Of a stretch of 56,541 nucleotides of DNA, positions 44,284 to 52,261 are shown in pieces; position 1 is the stretch's first letter, and every line of letters starts with the position of its first letter. The stretch comes from Salipiger abyssi. Its GTDB lineage: Bacteria > Pseudomonadota > Alphaproteobacteria > Rhodobacterales > Rhodobacteraceae. The stretch lies in contig NZ_CP015097.1 in the NCBI RefSeq assembly GCF_001975705.1, positions 1 to 56,541 of the forward strand, read 5' to 3'. Below the pieces are notes generated by a model. That model searched no databases. It saw only the letters and a program-made list of their open reading frames with translations, and was not told the DNA's origin. A program made the translations under genes and the position numbers.

Positions 44284-44859
44284 CTACAACGAAGACTGAT
44301 ACTCATCCATGAAGGTCGCAACCTGAAGGAGGCCCTGCGCCTCGGATTTGTGAATCAGCGCCGCGACATTGAGGGCGGGGTTCCTGAACCGCTCCCGCAT
44401 GCGGCGCAGGGCGAGGATGGCCTCTGACGGATCCAGTTCGATAATATCGGCGATGAAGTCGTCTGCCGAAATCGCCTGGATCGGATGCGGGGCCAGAGCC
44501 TCGGGCGGGAAATCCGCGAGATTGTCCGTGACGATGACGGACGCCGAGGTCGCAATGGCCGCCGCCAGAACGTGGTTGTCGTCCGGATCGGGCAAGGCAA
44601 GCCTGTCTTCAAAGATCTCGTAGCCGGTCACCATGGCTTCGGGAAACGCCGCGTTGATGGCCGCGCGTTGCCGGGAACCATCGGTGTCCCCCTTGGTGAT
44701 CCGGGCAATCGCCCTCTGGGTCTCGTCGAGAACGCGATTGCTCCACCGGGGGCGGAACAATCCGGCCTCGGCCAGGCTGAGCAGCATGTTCCGCCGCAGC
44801 GCGCCGCCCAGGACGCAGGCATCCAGCAGCGCCGTGAACCGATCCGCGTATCGGCTCAT
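44284..44859 (-). CDS. PIN-domain protein, probable VapC-type toxin
   Basis: This is a 191-residue PIN-domain ribonuclease. The acidic residues expected for the active site are D13 (LLDACVL), E46 (VLDETQ), D91-D94 (PDPDDNH) and D112 (IVTDNL). A C-terminal helical extension of about 70 residues is longer than in small VapC proteins. Its ATG overlaps the stop of the upstream HTH gene (ATGA), the usual order antitoxin then toxin. It is placed next to the partition genes, a typical site for a plasmid-stabilising module. RNA cleavage is inferred from the family. Confidence 0.87.
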   Translation of the reverse strand: MSRYADRFTALLDACVLGGALRRNMLLSLAEAGLFRPRWSNRVLDETQRAIARITKGDTDGSRQRAAINAAFPEAMVTGYEIFEDRLALPDPDDNHVLAAAIATSASVIVTDNLADFPPEALAPHPIQAISADDFIADIIELDPSEAILALRRMRERFRNPALNVAALIHKSEAQGLLQVATFMDEYQSSL

Positions 44860-45320
44860 ACAAGACCGTCTTCGGCATCCATGGCGGCAAGATCGCTCAG
44901 GGCCTCGGAACGAGACGCGTCGCGCTTTTCCTTGTAGGCAAAGAGATCATCCGCGCGAACACGACGATGGCGGCCGGTCTTCGTGAACGGGATTTCACCG
45001 TCTTCGAGAAGCTTGACCAGGAACGGACGGGACACATTGAGAAGGTCTGCCGCCTGCTGCGTCGTCAACTCCGCCTCGACGGGGATCATCCGGAACCCGC
45101 GACCGCTGGAGACCAGCCGCAGCACTTCAAGAAGCGAGGCTGTCAGCGCGGGCGCAAGGGTCACGGTGCGCACTTCGCCGCCCTCCAGCGCAAGCGACAA
45201 CGTCGTCGGCTCGCCCTCCTTGATCTGGGAGGCGACAATCGTTCTGAGCTGTTCGGCGTTCCTGATCTCGACCTCGTCGGGCAAACGATCAAAGAATGCC
45301 TCTTTTCTGAGGGCGTCCAT
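44856..45320 (-). CDS. HTH antitoxin (excisionase/MerR-type DNA-binding) partner of the PIN protein
   Basis: This is a 154-residue protein. The C-terminal half has an excisionase-type helix-turn-helix (LTTQQAADLLNVSRPFLVKLLEDGEIPFTKTGRHRRVRADDL). The N-terminal half is acidic and probably binds the toxin or dimerises. GGAGAG precedes the ATG. Three ATTCGAA-containing repeats upstream (45369-45404) look like its own operator. It should neutralise the PIN protein and repress the pair; this is inferred from the arrangement. Confidence 0.85.
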   Translation of the reverse strand: MDALRKEAFFDRLPDEVEIRNAEQLRTIVASQIKEGEPTTLSLALEGGEVRTVTLAPALTASLLEVLRLVSSGRGFRMIPVEAELTTQQAADLLNVSRPFLVKLLEDGEIPFTKTGRHRRVRADDLFAYKEKRDASRSEALSDLAAMDAEDGLV

Positions 45321-45368
45321 CTGCTCTCTCCGGCTGGCACATCTGTTGATGGATATAGGGTAGCGCCT

Positions 45369-45404
45369 ATTCGAAACAATCGCAACATTCGAAATATTCG
45401 AAAT
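45369..45404. repeat. Three ATTCGAA direct repeats upstream of the toxin-antitoxin pair
   Basis: ATTCGAAAC (45369-45377), ATTCGAAAT (45387-45395) and ATTCGAAAT (45396-45404) lie 49-84 bp before the antitoxin start, in the AT-rich promoter zone. The core ATTCGAA is near-palindromic. It is a likely autoregulatory operator. Confidence 0.55.
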
Positions 45405-45665
45405 ACACTTGAGATCCTGCGGGCCGGGCGGCTGCCTCCTTGCATGGCGTTCCCGCGTGCAGGCGCTCGGGGCACAACGCCACCAGAGACGGCGCAGCGC
45501 GGACGTGACAAAGGCACCGTGCGCGAACCGTCGTGGCGCTGGCGAGCCTGATCCTGTCGCCCCCCCCCCCTGCCCTTCTCTGCCATTGCCGCGCAGACAG
45601 AGCTGACGGGCCCTATCGTCCACCCGGCGTCGCACGGGCCCGAAACCGGGCAGCGAGGAGCGTAT
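45405..45665. other. Non-coding spacer between toxin-antitoxin promoter and par locus
   Basis: I see no gene with a ribosome site or family pattern in this stretch. It contains a run of eleven C (45560-45570). The parAB terminator and parS-like sites follow on its right. Confidence 0.5.
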
Positions 45666-45697
45666 AAAAAAGCCCCGCCGATTCCGGCGGGGCCTTT
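45666..45697 (-). terminator. Rho-independent terminator of the parAB operon
   Basis: On the minus strand the stem GCCCCGCC with GGCGGGGC and a 6-nt loop are followed by six T. It lies about 70 bp beyond the parB stop, past both parS-like palindromes. Confidence 0.88.
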
Positions 45698-45708
45698 CAC
45701 GCGGGCCG

Positions 45709-45724
45709 GTAACCCATGGGTTAC
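45709..45724. promoter_or_regulatory. parS-like palindrome, copy 1
   Basis: GTAACCCATGGGTTAC is a perfect 16-bp palindrome, 39 bp downstream of the parB stop. It is the type of site bound by ParB for plasmid partition. The second copy is 43 bp away and differs only at the centre. Confidence 0.75.
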
Positions 45725-45751
45725 ACCACCGCGCGCGGCGTAAAGAAATCG

Positions 45752-45767
45752 GTAACCCGTGGGTTAC
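45752..45767. promoter_or_regulatory. parS-like palindrome, copy 2, overlapping the parB stop codon
   Basis: GTAACCCGTGGGTTAC has the same arms as copy 1 with CGTG in the middle. The parB stop codon (45764-45766) lies within it, so the last codons of parB double as a partition site. Confidence 0.72.
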
Positions 45768-46801
45768 CCCTCGGCCAGCGCCGCCTCGAATGCCTCGATG
45801 GCGCGCTGAAGCCGCTTGCGATCCACCGCCGAGAAATCCGTCTCCGACAGGATGCGGCACTCGCCCTTGCGCGCGGTGACCTTGGAGCGACCGACGTGAA
45901 ACTCGTATTTCTCGCTCTTCTCGCGTGTCGGCCGTTCGGCAGGCTGTTTCGCCGGAGCCTCCAAAAAGCGCCTGAGAACCTGCGCCTGCTCTTCCGGGGT
46001 CGAGACGCCGGAGAGATCCGCGCGCAGCCCCTGCCCCAGCTCCGGCGACGCCTGCAAGCGCCGCGCCACGTCGACCCCAAGATTCCGCGACACCATCTTG
46101 GGAAAGACCAGCGCCTCGCCCAGCTCTTCGATCAGGAAGACAAAGCTGCGGATATAGCTGCGCTTCATCTTGTGCAGCGAGGCATAGATCCGGCTGACCA
46201 GCTCGCCCGCCGCCTGCCCCTCCTCCTGCGCCGCGGTGATCGCCACCTGCGCCATCTCGGCAAAGGACAGATCCTCGCGGATCACGTTCTCCTCGACCAT
46301 GTCGATATAGAGGTCGATGCGGCTGCTCTGTCCCTCGGCCACCCGCGCCACCGCATGGGCAAAGCGCTCATCGGCGGTCTCGGTATGAAGCTGGCGCAGT
46401 GCGGTCAGCCGGCGCCAGCCCTTCTTGAGCTGATAGGTGCCGTCGACGGAAAACACCTCGATGGGCTCTTTCTGGCCGCGCTCGCGGATCGAGGTCTTGA
46501 GCTCCTCCATCTCGTCCGAGCTCGCCACGGTGTCGAGATCGAGTCGGTCGCGCGGCAGCGCATCGGTGCGGATCGCGTCGATGGGGATCTCGACCAGCAC
46601 GCGGCCCTCGCCCTGTGCCTCGCGCCAGGCCTTGGCATCGGCGGCGTTCTGGCGGCGCTGCTCGACCAGGCTCTCGGTGCTTTCGCTGAGGCTGCTGGCG
46701 GCGTCGCGCACCGCAGCGCCCATCGGCCCGACCTCACGGCGCCGGGGCTTGGGGGCAGGGGGCTCTTCCAGCGGCCCGAAACCGAACTTGTTCTTGCTCA
46801 T
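45764..46801 (-). CDS. parB: ParB-family partition protein
   Basis: This is a 345-residue centromere-binding protein. The N-terminal ParB/Srx nuclease-like domain has VEIPIDAIRTDALPRD and SIRERGQKEPIEV, with the usual GERR box changed to KKGWRRLTAL. The patch ENVIREDLSFAEMAQ follows, then a helix-turn-helix region and a C-terminal domain. It overlaps parA by ATGA. With ParA and the two palindromes at its 3' end it forms a complete partition system for this replicon. Confidence 0.92.
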   Translation of the reverse strand: MSKNKFGFGPLEEPPAPKPRRREVGPMGAAVRDAASSLSESTESLVEQRRQNAADAKAWREAQGEGRVLVEIPIDAIRTDALPRDRLDLDTVASSDEMEELKTSIRERGQKEPIEVFSVDGTYQLKKGWRRLTALRQLHTETADERFAHAVARVAEGQSSRIDLYIDMVEENVIREDLSFAEMAQVAITAAQEEGQAAGELVSRIYASLHKMKRSYIRSFVFLIEELGEALVFPKMVSRNLGVDVARRLQASPELGQGLRADLSGVSTPEEQAQVLRRFLEAPAKQPAERPTREKSEKYEFHVGRSKVTARKGECRILSETDFSAVDRKRLQRAIEAFEAALAEG

Positions 46802-48108
46802 GCCTCAACCTCCTCGGTCTTGTTCTTGCGCTCCCAGGCGTTCAGCACCACCTCGCGGAACTCGTCATAGGCCGCGTCGAAACTCTGCCGCGCGCGCTTC
46901 CAGGTCTCGCGGGTCATCTGACGATAATCCTGCTCATAGACCGACATCTGGAACCGCCCCGACTGTTCGACCGCGCGGGTCATCTCGATGGCGTTGCGGC
47001 AGACATCGGCGCCAAAGACATTGCGGAATGCCTCCATCATCGCGGCGTGCAGCGGGTTGGACGCCTCGAAACGGGTCATCAGCAGCCGCACATCGTCGAA
47101 GCGCTTGGGCAGCTGGATCCCGGCATCCTGCGCGATCTTTTCATAGCCGACCGAGATATCCTCCAGCGCATCGCCGAGCTGGCCGAGAAAGCTGGTGGTG
47201 GAATCGTATTCCCAATAGCCGGGGCCGGACGGGATATAGAGAATATCCGCCGCGAAGGCCGCGTTGAGAGACTGATAGCCGATGGCCGGCGGGCAGTCGA
47301 AAATGATCAGGTCGAACTGATCGTCGGGCAGCTCGTCGAGGTAACGCGCGACGCAGCCGAAGAAACTCCAGGCCTTGTGCATGGAGCGATACTGCGCACT
47401 GGCGAACTCGACAAAAGCCGCGTTGGCGCAGGAGGGGATGATGTCGATGGTCGGCCAGGAGGTTTTCTGGATGAAGTCCTGAACCCGTTGCGCGCCGATC
47501 GACTGCACATCCTCGGGCAGCTCGTCGGCGGTGGGGTAGGGGCAATCGGCGGGGTCGTCATAGGCCTGCGCGATGCGGTCGGCCTCGCGGCAGAGATCGC
47601 GGCACATGATGCCCCAGACCGTGTTCCACTCCTTGACCTCCACCAGCCCCATGGAATGGGTCATGGTGGCTTGCGGATCGAAATCGACCACCAGCACGCG
47701 GTAGCCGTCGAGCGCGGCGGCATTGGCCAGATGCTGCGCCACCACCGTCTTGCCGACGCCGCCCTTGAAGTTCGACACCGCCACACGCATTGCGCGGCCC
47801 GCCGGGCGCTTGGGCAGCAGGGTCTTGCCGCGGAACCGGACGCGCCGGCGCAGCTCGTTGATCTCGGCGAGCGAGAACCAACGCTGCCGCCCGTCCTCTT
47901 CGGTTGCGCCCTGCGGCAGAGACGGATCGTCGGCCAGCTTCTTGCGGAGCGTGTCCGCCGGAACGTCGAACATGAACTGGCTGATCTCCCAGATCGAGAA
48001 CGGCCGGAGGGTCTTTTCCTCCGCCGGAGAGAATGTCGCCTTCCGCACCGCCGCCTGCTGGGCGAGACTGCGTTCGTTCATGGATTGCAAATCGGAATGA
48101 TCGCGCAT
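46798..48108 (-). CDS. parA: ParA-family partition ATPase
   Basis: This is a 436-residue P-loop ATPase. The deviant Walker A KGGVGKT is at 115-121, followed by VVDFDPQATMT and FDCPPAIG (Walker B region). The first 100 residues form an extra DNA-binding region (WEISQFMFDVPADTLRKKL, then RQRWFSLAEINELRRRV), typical of plasmid ParA/RepA proteins that repress their own operon. The gene is divergent from the replication initiator across a 322-bp gap. In this setting it moves and segregates the plasmid. Confidence 0.94.
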   Translation of the reverse strand: MRDHSDLQSMNERSLAQQAAVRKATFSPAEEKTLRPFSIWEISQFMFDVPADTLRKKLADDPSLPQGATEEDGRQRWFSLAEINELRRRVRFRGKTLLPKRPAGRAMRVAVSNFKGGVGKTVVAQHLANAAALDGYRVLVVDFDPQATMTHSMGLVEVKEWNTVWGIMCRDLCREADRIAQAYDDPADCPYPTADELPEDVQSIGAQRVQDFIQKTSWPTIDIIPSCANAAFVEFASAQYRSMHKAWSFFGCVARYLDELPDDQFDLIIFDCPPAIGYQSLNAAFAADILYIPSGPGYWEYDSTTSFLGQLGDALEDISVGYEKIAQDAGIQLPKRFDDVRLLMTRFEASNPLHAAMMEAFRNVFGADVCRNAIEMTRAVEQSGRFQMSVYEQDYRQMTRETWKRARQSFDAAYDEFREVVLNAWERKNKTEEVEA

Positions 48109-48221
48109 GACCCTGCTCGTGTTTTCTGCTACTCTCCGTTCAATAACGCGAATTCAGGAAAGCACAAAACAAGAAAAGCCGAATTCGCCGGTTTTTCAGA
48201 GGTCGAAGGGGAAAAACGGGA

Positions 48222-48230
48222 TTATCCACA
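48222..48230. promoter_or_regulatory. DnaA box TTATCCACA
   Basis: This is an exact match to the high-affinity DnaA box, inside the gap between parA and the initiator gene. Either chromosomal DnaA or the plasmid's own DnaA-like protein may bind it. Confidence 0.7.
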
Positions 48231-48277
48231 GACCGACACCAGATTTTTGGGGACACACCCTTGCGTCAAACTGCATT

Positions 48278-48309
48278 TAGGGTGACACCCGAGGGCAGAT
48301 AGGGTGACA
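48278..48309. repeat. Pair of direct repeats TAGGGTGACA (iteron-like)
   Basis: Two identical 10-bp copies are spaced 22 bp start to start, about two helical turns. They lie 48-57 bp after the DnaA box. The spacing and place suggest initiator binding. Confidence 0.5.
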
Positions 48310-48430
48310 GCTGACTGTCCCCCTATACCAATAAACCCATATTTTCCTGTTTTCTGGAAAAAAGGCGCAACGATCCCGTTCTTATCACTCTGTTGACAAA
48401 CTACGGGATAACTGGACACTCGATGACACA

Positions 48431-49177
48431 ATGGGAATCGGACGACAGATCCGGATACCGAGGCAACGAGCGACAGTCATGAATGCAAAACGCTTCACCG
48501 GTGCCAGCGCCGGCTCTCAGAAATACGACCTGCTCACCGCATTGGCCGTCGCCGGGCTGAACGGGTCTCCGGGGTTTCAGACCTCGATGCTGCGGCTGGT
48601 GGCGCTGGTAACCGCGCGCTACAACTGGGCCCGCAACGAGCTCACCGTCGGGCAGCGAGAGATGGCGCGGCTCTGGTCGGTCGACGAACGCACGGTGAAG
48701 CGGGAAATCAAGCGGCTGACCTCGGCGGAGGTTCTGTTGCAACTGCGTCCTGGGGTGCGGGGCAGGGTGGCCGCCTATCGTCTCAACATCGCCGAGATTC
48801 ACCGGCTCAGCGCGCCGGTCTGGGAACGGGTCGGTCCCGATTTCTCCGAGCGCATGGCGCAACAATCCGTGACCCCGGCGGCAAAACCCGAAGAAAAGGT
48901 CGTGCATGTGCGTTTTGGCCAGGGCGACATGCCGGCGCCGGAAGGGCAGGGGGGCCGCTGGGGGGGCGCTCAGAGCCGTCTGGAGAAGCTGGAGCCCAGC
49001 CTGTACCGGAACTGGTTCGCAGGGCTCTCCTGTGCGGGCTGTGAGCGTGATGTGCTGCGTTTGAAAGCGCCGTCGGCCTTTGTGGCGCAATACATCCAGA
49101 CGCATCATATGCGCCTGCTCATGGGCGTCGCGCAGGCAGAGTATCCCGGGCTGCGGCGGATCGAGATTGAGGGCTGA
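48431..49177 (+). CDS. Plasmid replication initiator, DnaA-like type
   Basis: This is a 248-residue protein with two recognisable parts. The N-terminal half has a winged-helix region (QREMARLWSVDERTVKREIKRLTSAEVLL). The C-terminal 70 residues resemble domain I of DnaA (LEKLEPSLYRNWFAGLS, then LRLKAPSAFVAQYIQTHHMRLL). No AAA+ ATPase domain is present. This architecture is that of the DnaA-like replicases of roseobacter plasmids, where parAB is also divergent. The first ATG is used here; ATG 48479 is an alternative, as neither has a strong ribosome site. It should start replication at the adjacent origin. Confidence 0.85.
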   Translation: MGIGRQIRIPRQRATVMNAKRFTGASAGSQKYDLLTALAVAGLNGSPGFQTSMLRLVALVTARYNWARNELTVGQREMARLWSVDERTVKREIKRLTSAEVLLQLRPGVRGRVAAYRLNIAEIHRLSAPVWERVGPDFSERMAQQSVTPAAKPEEKVVHVRFGQGDMPAPEGQGGRWGGAQSRLEKLEPSLYRNWFAGLSCAGCERDVLRLKAPSAFVAQYIQTHHMRLLMGVAQAEYPGLRRIEIEG

Positions 49178-49277
49178 AAGGGCTTTGGGGGCGTGTTAGA
49201 GCCGCATATCGCCCAACACCCGCGAGGCAGGGCAAGCGGATGTTGGGTTTCTCGTGAAGCCGCGGCAGCTGCGACGG

Positions 49278-50639
49278 TTACCAGAGAGCGGCTGCGAGCG
49301 TAGAGAGGTCTTTATATGCCGCAGGCGCGTCGTCGCGCAGTGCATTGACCATGCCGTGACACGCCGCAGGAGTGGGCATTCCGGTCTTCTGCGACAGGCA
49401 GTCGGCGAGCTTGGAGTCGAGATCTTCCTGACCCAGCGGATTTTCCGCATGTCCGAGCGGTCGGGTGATATGCGGGCTCTCCAACACCCGCCCATCGCGC
49501 ATGTGCAGCCTTACCGCATCATGGGCCGCATAGCCGTCGAGCCGGGGGTCGACCTCGTCGGAGAGATGCCGTGTGCACAGCGCCATCAGGGCGCGCAGCT
49601 CCGGATCGGCCAGTGCGTTACTGGCAAGATCGGCCAGCCCCAGCCGCCCCGTCTGCAAGGCCCTGCATACCGCGAATTCGAGGCTGAACCGCGCCTCGGC
49701 GACGGATTGTGGATCGCGGTATCGCAGAGTGGTGGAATGGCGCGGGCTGGTGGTGATCTCGACGGCTGCGATCTCCGCCGCGTCGCAATCGGGCATCGCA
49801 TGCAGCGCCAGTGCCGCGTCGATGGCGCGATGTGCGGCATAGCAGACTGGGAAGCACTTGATGCTCGGCGAGACGGTTTCGAGCCGTAATAGGCTCTGTT
49901 CCAGCGCGACGGGCATGCTCAGATCGGGCGTGCCGCCCGGGCTGTGGACCTGGAGGAAGCCGTTTGGCGCTTCGATCCCGTCAGGGGCCGCCGTCATGCC
50001 ATTGCGCGCCAGCAGCGCGGCCAGCACGCCGGCCTCGGCGGCGCGTCCGGCGTGCAGCGGTTTGGTCATGGTGCCGAAATTCACCGTGAGCCCGGCGCCG
50101 AGCGAGGCCGCCATGGACAGCGCGCTGCGCGTCGCCACGATGTCGAGCCGCAGCAGCACGGAGGCCGCGCCCGCCGCGCCGATGGGCCCGAGCAGACCGG
50201 TGGGGTGGCCGCCCTTGGCGTTATAGAGGGTCTTTTCGCGGCTGGAGGTCTCGGCCCAGGCCTCGATGCCCGCCGCATAGGCGAGCGGCAGCCGCGCGGC
50301 GTCGGCAGGCGGGATCTCTGGGAGCAGCGCGAGAAGCGCGGGCACGATCACCGCGCTGACATGGCCGCCGAAGGCGACATCATCGTAATCGAGCGCATGT
50401 GCTGCGGTGCCCAGCACCAATGCGCGGTCGCGGGGCGCCTGCGGCATCGCCTCCACACAGCCGAGAACCCTGCGCAGGTGCCGCACCGGCGGCTCGGCCA
50501 TGCCCGCCGCCGTCACGCCGATGGTGTCGAGAAAGGCGATGCGCGCACGGTCCTCCGCCACCGCTGTCAGATCTTCGGGGCGAAGGCGCGTCAGCGCCTC
50601 CGCCAGTCTCTGTGTCACCGGAAAACGCTCCGGTATCAT
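49278..50639 (-). CDS. MmgE/PrpD family protein
   Basis: This is a 453-residue protein of the 2-methylcitrate dehydratase (MmgE/PrpD) family and usual family length. Matching segments are RIAFLDTIGVTAAGMAEP, LGTAAHALDYDDV, HPTGLLGPIGAAGAAS, NFGTMTKPLHAGRAAEAGVLAALLA and KCFPVCYAAHRAIDA. Related enzymes dehydrate methylcitrate, isomerise or decarboxylate branched tricarboxylates. Its ATG overlaps the HyuB stop by ATGA and it is the last gene of the operon. The substrate is unknown; a lone copy outside a prp cluster suggests another function than propionate use. Confidence 0.9.
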   Translation of the reverse strand: MIPERFPVTQRLAEALTRLRPEDLTAVAEDRARIAFLDTIGVTAAGMAEPPVRHLRRVLGCVEAMPQAPRDRALVLGTAAHALDYDDVAFGGHVSAVIVPALLALLPEIPPADAARLPLAYAAGIEAWAETSSREKTLYNAKGGHPTGLLGPIGAAGAASVLLRLDIVATRSALSMAASLGAGLTVNFGTMTKPLHAGRAAEAGVLAALLARNGMTAAPDGIEAPNGFLQVHSPGGTPDLSMPVALEQSLLRLETVSPSIKCFPVCYAAHRAIDAALALHAMPDCDAAEIAAVEITTSPRHSTTLRYRDPQSVAEARFSLEFAVCRALQTGRLGLADLASNALADPELRALMALCTRHLSDEVDPRLDGYAAHDAVRLHMRDGRVLESPHITRPLGHAENPLGQEDLDSKLADCLSQKTGMPTPAACHGMVNALRDDAPAAYKDLSTLAAALW

Positions 50640-52261
50640 GCCTTGGCGGCCTCCGCCGTCACAAAGCCCTTGCGCAGATCCAGCGCCAGCGCTTCGGGCG
50701 CGCGCTCCTCGGGCGCGCCGTAGCCGCCGCCGCCGGGCATCTCGATGATCACCGTATCGCCCGGCGGGATGGTCTGGAGCCCCTTGGCCTTGAGCTTGCC
50801 GCCCGAGCCCAGCGTCAGCCGCCCCGGCGCGCCGGGCTGCCCGCCCTGGCGGCCCTTGGCCGGGTTCTCGACGCGCTCATAGCGGGCATAGAGCGTCAGC
50901 GGAGCATCTTCGCGGTTGCCGATCTCCATGATCTGGCCAAGCCCGCCGCGCTGACGGCCTGCGCCGCCGGAATCCGGGCGGAACTCCTTGCGCCAGACCA
51001 CCAGCGAGGTGATCGACTCGGTGACCTCCACCGGCACGTTGCGGATGCCCGAAGGGAAGGGCGTGGCCGAGAGCCCGTCCTGCGCCGGGCGCGCGCCGGC
51101 GCCGCCGCTGTGGAAGGTGGTGACCATAAAGCCACGGGTGTCGCCCGAGGGCTGCGCGCCAAGCCGGATGTTCCACAGCGTGCCGGTGCTTTCGGCGGGC
51201 ACCTTTCCCTCGATGGCCTGTTCGAAACAGCCAAAGACCAGATCCGGCAGAAACATCCCGATGGTCGAGCGCGCCACCACCGGGCGTGGGAACTTGGCGT
51301 TGGCGATACAGTCGTCGGGCGCGGTCACGGTGATGCAGGCCATGGTCGCGGCGTTGTTGGGCAGCTGCGGCGCCACCAGGCATTTCACCCCGAAGGAGGC
51401 ATAGGCCTCGGTATAGCACATCGGGCAGTTGATGCCGTAGCGCGATGCCTCGGAGGTGCCCTCCATGTCGATATGCACGCCGGTCTCGTCCACGGTCACC
51501 GCGGCACAGAGCGAGATGGGCGCCTCATAGCCGTCGAGCACCATCTTGTTGTGCCAGGTGCCGCGCGGCAGCTTGGCGATCTCGTCCATCATCGCCTTGC
51601 GCGAGCGGGCAAAGATCTCGTCGCCCACCGTGTCGATCTCGGTCAGCCCGTATTCGTCCATGATGGTCAGCAGCCGCTTGCCGCCGACGTCGTTACAGGC
51701 CACCAGCGCAAAGATATCGCCCTCGACCTGCACTGGCTCCTTGACGTTGGCGCGCACGATTTGCAGCAGGCTCTCGTTCATCCGGCCCTTTTCGGCGATC
51801 TTCATGATCGGGATGAACAGCCCCTCGCCATAGACGTCGCGGCTTTCCGGCGACGGGCCGTTGCCGCCCACATCGACCACGTGGGTGGTGCAGGCAAAGA
51901 GCGCCACGAACTGCCCGTTGCGAAAGATCGGCGTGACCACGGACAGGTCCGAGAGGTGGCCCGTGGCCTTCCACGGGTCGTTGGTGATGTAGACGTCGCC
52001 CTCTTCCATGCTGGCGACGGGGAAGACGTCGATGAAATGCTTCACCGAGCGTGCCATGGAGTTGATATGGCCCGGCGTGCCGGTCACCGCCTGGGCGATC
52101 ATCTCGCCGCGCGTGTTGAACACCCCCGCCGAGACGTCGCCCGCCTCGCGGGTCGAGGTCGAGAACCCGGCGCGGATCAGGCTGCGTGCCTGTTCCTCCA
52201 CCGCCGCGATGAGGCGGCTCCAGATCACCTGCAACTGGATCAGATCGCTGCCCTGTTTCAT
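50636..52261 (-). CDS. Hydantoinase B / oxoprolinase beta-subunit family (HyuB)
   Basis: This is a 541-residue protein of the HyuB/oxoprolinase family. Family patterns include LQVIWSRLIAAVEEQARSLIRAGFS, DVYITNDPWKATGHLSDLS, NCPMCYTEAYASFGVKCLVAP and a C-terminal GGGGYGAPEERAPEALALDL. The start at 52261 overlaps the HyuA stop by ATGA. Together HyuA-HyuB hydrolyse a cyclic amide or N-substituted substrate with ATP, as in N-methylhydantoinase or 5-oxoprolinase, or carboxylate a ketone. Which one cannot be told. Confidence 0.9.
   Translation of the reverse strand: MKQGSDLIQLQVIWSRLIAAVEEQARSLIRAGFSTSTREAGDVSAGVFNTRGEMIAQAVTGTPGHINSMARSVKHFIDVFPVASMEEGDVYITNDPWKATGHLSDLSVVTPIFRNGQFVALFACTTHVVDVGGNGPSPESRDVYGEGLFIPIMKIAEKGRMNESLLQIVRANVKEPVQVEGDIFALVACNDVGGKRLLTIMDEYGLTEIDTVGDEIFARSRKAMMDEIAKLPRGTWHNKMVLDGYEAPISLCAAVTVDETGVHIDMEGTSEASRYGINCPMCYTEAYASFGVKCLVAPQLPNNAATMACITVTAPDDCIANAKFPRPVVARSTIGMFLPDLVFGCFEQAIEGKVPAESTGTLWNIRLGAQPSGDTRGFMVTTFHSGGAGARPAQDGLSATPFPSGIRNVPVEVTESITSLVVWRKEFRPDSGGAGRQRGGLGQIMEIGNREDAPLTLYARYERVENPAKGRQGGQPGAPGRLTLGSGGKLKAKGLQTIPPGDTVIIEMPGGGGYGAPEERAPEALALDLRKGFVTAEAAKA

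Larger units (their letters stand above)
48109..48430. other. Putative replication origin between parA and the DnaA-like initiator
   Basis: This 322-bp gene-free, AT-rich stretch holds a perfect DnaA box (TTATCCACA, 48222-48230), two direct repeats TAGGGTGACA (48278-48287 and 48300-48309, 22 bp apart), and an AT-rich block around 48320-48365. TTGACA at 48393-48398 may be the -35 element of the initiator. The position next to a plasmid initiator makes this the best origin candidate in the window. Confidence 0.65.

Noticed and set aside
45764..49177. RepABC plasmid module
   Set aside because: The initiator is divergent from parAB and resembles DnaA domain I, not RepC; no repC-like gene follows parB.
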